A stretch of DNA of 64,000 bases from Microbacterium nymphoidis (GTDB lineage: Bacteria; Actinomycetota; Actinomycetes; Actinomycetales; Microbacteriaceae), in NCBI RefSeq assembly GCF_021044885.1, contig NZ_JAJNOD010000001.1:372001-436000 (forward strand), given 5' to 3'. Position numbers and translations under genes: made by a program. The notes below the pieces were generated by a model. The model was not told where the DNA came from, made no database searches, and saw nothing but the letters and a program-made list of their open reading frames with translations. Shown one piece after another: positions 60,236 through 64,000 of this stretch (position 1 is the stretch's first letter; every line of letters begins with the position of its first letter).

Positions 60236-60958
60236 GTGACTTCTGCTAACGAGACGAATCCCGTGGAGCTGCGCGGTGGCAAGCGCGCAGCGCAGCGTCA
60301 GACGAATGCTTCGCAGCCCGTTGTGAAGAAGGCTCGTCGGCGCAGTGCGATGGCGGTGTTCTCCGCTCTGGCCGCCGTTGGCTTCGTCGGCGCCACGGTG
60401 GCGCCGGTCGCCCTCGCCAGCACCGGTCCGGTGGCGGCACCCGCCCCGACCTCGACCTCCTCCACCGCGTACCAGCTGTCGGCAAGCGGAGCGCAGGCAT
60501 TCACGGCCGCCGACGCCGTCGTCAGCGGTGAGGTCTCCCGCGACTCCTACATGTCGTATCAGACGCCCACGCCGACACCCACGCCGACGCCCGAGCCCGC
60601 GTCGGTGGACGAGGGCAGCAGCGGTGACAGCGGTGGCACGAAGAAGAGCGGCGGCGGCGGATCACCCAAGTACTCCGGCGGCGGTTCACCGGCAGAGTGG
60701 ATGGCGGCAGCCGGGATCGCGGAGAGCGACTGGGGCTACGTCGACTACATCGTGAGCAAGGAGAGCGGCTGGAACCCGAACGCCACGAACTCGAGTTCCG
60801 GTGCGTGCGGCCTCGTCCAGGCGCTGCCCTGCTCCAAGGTTCCCGGTGGCGGGTACGACCCGGTGGCCAACCTCACCTGGGGTAACGGCTATGCCGTTGG
60901 ACGCTATGGCTCGTGGGCCGAGGCGTACAACTTCTGGGTCAACAACCACTGGTGGTGA
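60236..60958 (+). CDS. secreted protein with transglycosylase-SLT-like C-terminus
   Basis: 240 residues from GTG. A basic N-terminal part of 37 residues precedes a signal-like hydrophobic stretch (AMAVFSALAAVGFVGATVAP). A TP repeat (PTPTPTPTPEP) and a Gly/Ser linker lead to a C-terminal domain of about 80 residues: DYIVSKESGWNPNATNSSSG, ACGLVQALP and WGNGYAVGRYGSWAEAYNFW, as in aggregation-promoting-factor and lytic transglycosylase-like proteins; the Glu in SKESGW is the likely catalytic acid. It probably acts on the wall. Confidence 0.85.
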   Translation: MTSANETNPVELRGGKRAAQRQTNASQPVVKKARRRSAMAVFSALAAVGFVGATVAPVALASTGPVAAPAPTSTSSTAYQLSASGAQAFTAADAVVSGEVSRDSYMSYQTPTPTPTPTPEPASVDEGSSGDSGGTKKSGGGGSPKYSGGGSPAEWMAAAGIAESDWGYVDYIVSKESGWNPNATNSSSGACGLVQALPCSKVPGGGYDPVANLTWGNGYAVGRYGSWAEAYNFWVNNHWW

Positions 60959-60970
60959 CGCTGTCTCACC

Positions 60971-61258
60971 ATGCCCCGATCGAATCGACGTCGACCGGAG
61001 GATCCTCGCGCTGAGGACTCCCTTGCCCGCATGATCGCGGGGTTCAAACGCACCGAGGTGCGCCGTGGCCAGGAGTGGTACGTACAGCCCGTTTCCGAGC
61101 ATCAGGCTCAGAAGGAGTACACCTGCCCCGGCTGCGGGCGCATCGTCGGCGTCGGTGTCTCCCACCTCGTGGCCTGGCGCGCTGACGGCGTGCTCGGTGA
61201 CACCGCTGACCTGGGCGCCCGGCGCCATTGGCACACGCACTGCTGGAGGATCAGCTGA
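60971..61258 (+). CDS. small zinc-ribbon-like protein
   Basis: 95 residues. TCPGCGRIVGVGVSHLVAW and RHWHTHCW supply Cys and His pairs for one metal site, as in treble-clef folds. The first 45 residues are charged. This family is widespread in actinobacteria and often annotated only by weak nucleotide-binding similarity. Function unknown. One-base stop/start overlap with the next gene. Confidence 0.8.
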   Translation: MPRSNRRRPEDPRAEDSLARMIAGFKRTEVRRGQEWYVQPVSEHQAQKEYTCPGCGRIVGVGVSHLVAWRADGVLGDTADLGARRHWHTHCWRIS

Positions 61259-61968
61259 TGGAGATCCGTGGCGCGGTCGAGCTTCCGGCTCGCCGCGAGG
61301 ACATTACCCTGCGCACGCAGGACGCACTGACACTGGTGGGTGAGCTGGCCGTCCCGCTCGACGCGGCACCCGTCGCCACACTCGTGACGTTGCATCCGCT
61401 GCCCACGGCCGGCGGCTTCATGGATTCCCACATCCTCCGCAAGGCAGCCGCACGCCTTCCCGCACTGGCGAACCTCGCCGTGCTCCGCTTCAACACGCGC
61501 GGCACGTCGTCGCCACGCGGAACGAGCGAGGGCACCTTCGAGGAGGGCATCGGCGAAGAAGCGGACGTCGCGGCCGCCATGGCGTTCGTGACCGAGCGCG
61601 GCCTTCCGCGTCCCTGGCTGGTGGGCTGGTCCTTCGGCACCGAGCTGGCGCTGAAGTACGGGCGCGACCACGACATCGAGGGCATCATCCTGCTCTCGCC
61701 CCCGCTGCACCGGGCCACCACCGACGAGGTCGCCGCGTGGGCGGACGAGGACTGCCACGTGGTCATCCTCGTTCCGGAGCTGGACGACTACCTTCGGCCC
61801 GGGGAGGCGCGGGAGAGGTTCTCGAGCATTCCCGAAGCGCGGCTGATCGCCGTCGAGGGCGGACGCCACCTGTGGGTGGGGGAGAACCAGACCTATCGGG
61901 TGCTCACCGAAATCGTCCGTGCCGCAAATCCGGCCGCGCTGCCGCTCCCGACCGAGTGGAACGACTGA
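61258..61968 (+). CDS. alpha/beta hydrolase
   Basis: 236 residues from ATG 61258 in TGATG; an upstream in-frame start at 61228 is inside the previous gene. LVGWSFGTELALKYG holds the nucleophile serine, VTLHPLPTAGGFMDSHIL the oxyanion region, and GGRHLWVG the histidine. The acid is likely Asp in LVPELDDYL. Cytoplasmic. Substrate unknown. Its stop lies six bases before the duplicated segment at 61975. Confidence 0.85.
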   Translation: MEIRGAVELPARREDITLRTQDALTLVGELAVPLDAAPVATLVTLHPLPTAGGFMDSHILRKAAARLPALANLAVLRFNTRGTSSPRGTSEGTFEEGIGEEADVAAAMAFVTERGLPRPWLVGWSFGTELALKYGRDHDIEGIILLSPPLHRATTDEVAAWADEDCHVVILVPELDDYLRPGEARERFSSIPEARLIAVEGGRHLWVGENQTYRVLTEIVRAANPAALPLPTEWND

Positions 61969-61974
61969 GCGCGT

Positions 61975-62167
61975 CGAGCAGGCTCAGCGCTCGTTCTGTC
62001 GCGGGATGATCACCTGGCGGTAGATGATGAGCAGGCTCGCCGCCACGGGGATCGCCACGAGCGCCCCGAGCAGGCTCAGCGCTCGTTCTGTCGCGGGATG
62101 ATCACCTGGCGGTAGATGATGAGCAGGCTCGCCGCCACGGGGATCGCCACGAGCGCCCCGAGCAGGC
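61975..62167. repeat. 92-bp perfect tandem duplication at the end of the AI-2E-family gene
   Basis: Copy one is 61975-62066, copy two 62067-62158, identical over 92 bp. The 9-mer CGAGCAGGC occurs at the start of both copies and again at 62159, so the duplication probably arose between short direct repeats. Copy two holds the true 3' end of the permease gene; copy one lies past its stop. Confidence 0.95.
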
Positions 62168-63128
62168 CGCCGAGAGCGCCACCGGCCAGGGCGGCGATCA
62201 CAACCACGGCGCCCGGCACGGAGACCGCGCGGTTCATGATGCGCGGCGAGATCACGTACGCCTCGATCTGCATGTAGATGAGGTAGTAGACCGCGGCGAT
62301 GATGGCGGTGGTGACGGATCCGCCGTCCGGGATCAGCCAGCACGCGACGACGATGACCGCCGAGCTCGTCAGCGTTCCCACCAGCGGGATCAGCGATCCG
62401 CAGAATGCGATGACCGCCAGCACCGCGCTGAACGGCGCGTTGATGATCGACAGGAAGAAGAAGCTCAGCACGCCGTTGATGACGCCGAGCGTCACCTGAC
62501 CCATGACGTAGTAGCCGACGGAGTCGATGATCTGCTCGGCGAGATCGATGAACCGCGCCCGTCGAGACGCCGGCACCAGCTGGTACACGGACGCCTTCAG
62601 CGCCGGGGTGGAGGCGGTGAGGTAGATCGTGAGGATCAGCACGATGAACGCGCCGAACAGGCCCTGGATCGCCCCGAGGCTCAGGTTGACCACCTGCGTT
62701 CCGAAATCGCCGATGCTCGACAAGGCCCACTCCTGTGCCTGATCGAGCACGTCCTGCACGCGGAGGTTGGGGAACAGGGCGGTGAGCCACTTCTCCAGCT
62801 CCCCGATCAGATCCGGCATCGTGATGATGCGGATGACCTGATTGACCAGGAGAGTCACCTGGTTGATGATCAGCGGCAGCACGATCGCAACGATCCCGGC
62901 GAACACCCCCAGCACGACCACGACGGTGATCAGTACCGCAGCCCAACGCGGAACGCGCCTGCGCTCCAGGAACGAGATGACCGGATCCAGCCCGAGGCTG
63001 AGGAAGAGCGCGGTGCCGACGTACAGGAGCACGGCACCCAGGCTCTGGACTCCGGTGATGAGGGCGATGCCGACGCCCACGCCCAGTGTCGCGACCAGCG
63101 CGGTTCGGAACGGGTATTGCAGCTTCAT
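62076..63128 (-). CDS. AI-2E-transporter-family membrane protein
   Basis: 350 residues from ATG 63128, preceded by GAAGGAAAC; an ATG 36 bases upstream is also in frame. About eight membrane segments with a soluble loop (LIGELEKWLTALFPNLRVQD). LFLSLGLDPVISFLERRRVPR and GVINGVLSFFFLSIINAPF fit the AI-2E/YdiK/PerM group, whose members export small molecules or act as Na+/H+ antiporters. The stop codon lies 10 bp inside copy two of the 92-bp duplication. Confidence 0.88.
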   Translation of the reverse strand: MKLQYPFRTALVATLGVGVGIALITGVQSLGAVLLYVGTALFLSLGLDPVISFLERRRVPRWAAVLITVVVVLGVFAGIVAIVLPLIINQVTLLVNQVIRIITMPDLIGELEKWLTALFPNLRVQDVLDQAQEWALSSIGDFGTQVVNLSLGAIQGLFGAFIVLILTIYLTASTPALKASVYQLVPASRRARFIDLAEQIIDSVGYYVMGQVTLGVINGVLSFFFLSIINAPFSAVLAVIAFCGSLIPLVGTLTSSAVIVVACWLIPDGGSVTTAIIAAVYYLIYMQIEAYVISPRIMNRAVSVPGAVVVIAALAGGALGGLLGALVAIPVAASLLIIYRQVIIPRQNER

Positions 63129-63228
63129 GTTTCCTTCGGCGGTCGGAGTGCTCCCGATCAACATAGTGCGCTGAGGCCCGCGAACCCGGTAACCCGCCAC
63201 TGTCAGGACAACTTTCAGTCAGGTTCGG

Positions 63229-63234
63229 TAGTCT
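63229..63234 (+). promoter_or_regulatory. -10 element TAGTCT of the last gene
   Basis: TAGTCT lies 57 bases before GTG 63292. A leader with TGAGGAGAAATTTC results, so this gene is translated from a normal ribosome site. Confidence 0.5.
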
Positions 63235-63291
63235 GTTTGGTCGAGTGTCTATCCGCTCCGCGCCCCGTGCGGAGATGTGAGGAGAAATTTC

Positions 63292-64000
63292 GTGCGTTTT
63301 GTCTGGGCTGTCGCATCCTTCGTGATCGCCGCCGTTCTCATCGCTGGCGGTATTGCCCAGCGCACCGTGTTCCTCGGTCCCAACACCGAGCGCGCTGAGC
63401 TCGGTGTCTCCGCCGACCAGCCGTACACGATGATCGACGGCGAGGTCTTCAACAAGCTGCCGGGTGTGCAAACGCTCCAGATCGTCGGCAACGGGCAGAT
63501 CTTCGGTGCGATCGCGGCGAAGGACGACGTTGCCGCCTGGCTCGCTGACCGCTCGTACAATCACGTCACCCTCGCCGACGACGGCACGATCACCTCGACG
63601 GTGGTCGCACCGGCCCAAGAGGCTCCGGCGGTGGATGAGAGCGTCCAGAAGGGCATCGACGCAGCGACGACGGCCGGCCTCATCACGCCGAACGCGGCGA
63701 CGCCCGTGGGCTCCGACCTCTGGACGGACGAGTTCACCAGCGACGACTCGATGATCCGCAAGCTCCGGCTTCCCGACACCATGGCGGTTCTGGTCGCCGC
63801 AGACGGTCAGAATCCGGCGCCGAGCGACATCGCGCTCTCCTGGGCGATCGACAACTCGACGCCGTGGGCGGGTCCGCTGGTCGTGCTCGGCGGCATCGCG
63901 CTCATCGTCGGCATCCTGCTGTATGTACTGGGCATCCGTCACATGCGTCGATCGCGCGGTCCGCGTCGACGCGGAGTTCCGCCGCTGCCGGAGACCCAGC
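63292..64000 (+). CDS. hypothetical membrane protein, cut by the window end
   Basis: The first 236 codons of a frame that starts with GTG 63292 after GAGGAGAAATTTC and runs off the window. The N-terminus is a signal or membrane segment (FVWAVASFVIAAVLIAGGIA), followed by an extracytoplasmic domain of about 170 residues and a second membrane segment (GPLVVLGGIALIVGILLYVL), then a basic stretch RHMRRSRGPRRRG and a Pro-rich start of a cytoplasmic tail. Family not recognised. Confidence 0.8.
   Translation, partial: MRFVWAVASFVIAAVLIAGGIAQRTVFLGPNTERAELGVSADQPYTMIDGEVFNKLPGVQTLQIVGNGQIFGAIAAKDDVAAWLADRSYNHVTLADDGTITSTVVAPAQEAPAVDESVQKGIDAATTAGLITPNAATPVGSDLWTDEFTSDDSMIRKLRLPDTMAVLVAADGQNPAPSDIALSWAIDNSTPWAGPLVVLGGIALIVGILLYVLGIRHMRRSRGPRRRGVPPLPETQ

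Noticed and set aside
61984..63942. A 652-codon minus-strand frame over the AI-2E gene and beyond
   Set aside because: It reads the permease in the wrong frame and only enters the true frame in the duplicated copy past the stop codon; the motifs belong to the 350-residue gene.

Overview
The window is high-GC DNA, almost fully coding on both strands, with the gene complement and order of an actinobacterium of the family Microbacteriaceae. Microbacterium is the best guess. Supporting marks are the conserved block rpsP-KH-rimM-trmD ... rplS-lepB-rnhB-DUF2469-yraN-comM-dprA-xerC-(M23)-rpsB-tsf-pyrH-frr-cdsA, the block leuCD-murA-plsC-gpsA-ddl ... thiL-rsmD-recG-coaD-DUF177-rpmF-rnc-mutM-smc-ftsY-ffh, DUF3515 beside thiL, DUF2469 beside rnhB, frequent GTG starts, and many leaderless promoters. 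No tRNA, rRNA, IS element, prophage or CRISPR array was seen.

Layout. 1-5000: leucine biosynthesis end, murA, a PlsC acyltransferase, gpsA and ddl (cell wall and phospholipid precursors). 5000-9500: small DUF4190 and DUF3060 proteins, a two-component system, a minisatellite, DUF3515, thiL. 9600-15350: rsmD, recG, coaD, DUF177-rpmF, rnc-mutM. 15400-22740: accessory stretch with an alcohol dehydrogenase, an LRV/HExxH membrane protein, several unknown proteins, and a paralogous pair of double-GNAT acetyltransferases behind a strong promoter and a 33-codon micro-ORF. 22890-31875: smc, ftsY, lipBA with a divergent TetR gene and a palindromic site between them, ffh. 31889-41700: a repeat-containing membrane protein, ribosomal/rRNA/tRNA modification genes, a HEAT-like protein, map, rplS, lepB, rnhB, DUF2469. 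41741-49483: accessory locus with a TetR gene, a 28-bp perfect palindrome, an MFS/GPH-like transporter, an HSL-type hydrolase and one 1506-residue protein joining a GH78 alpha-L-rhamnosidase to a GH3 beta-glycosidase. 49750-64000: yraN-comM-dprA-xerC, an M23 peptidase with an 84-residue tandem repeat, rpsB-tsf-pyrH-frr-cdsA, DivIVA-like and SLT-like proteins, a hydrolase, an AI-2E-family permease and a truncated membrane protein gene.

The most system-like part is 41741-49483. The sequence supports a TetR-controlled import and hydrolysis unit for rhamnosyl-glycosides, plausibly plant-derived: transporter, esterase, then a cytoplasmic enzyme with both a rhamnosidase and a beta-glycosidase active site. 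Three DNA-level patterns also recur. First, a TANNNT hexamer lies exactly six bases before the start codon of at least 13 genes (leaderless transcription). Second, three short-unit tandem arrays are present. Third, at four genes a copy of the 3' end lies directly downstream of the stop codon.
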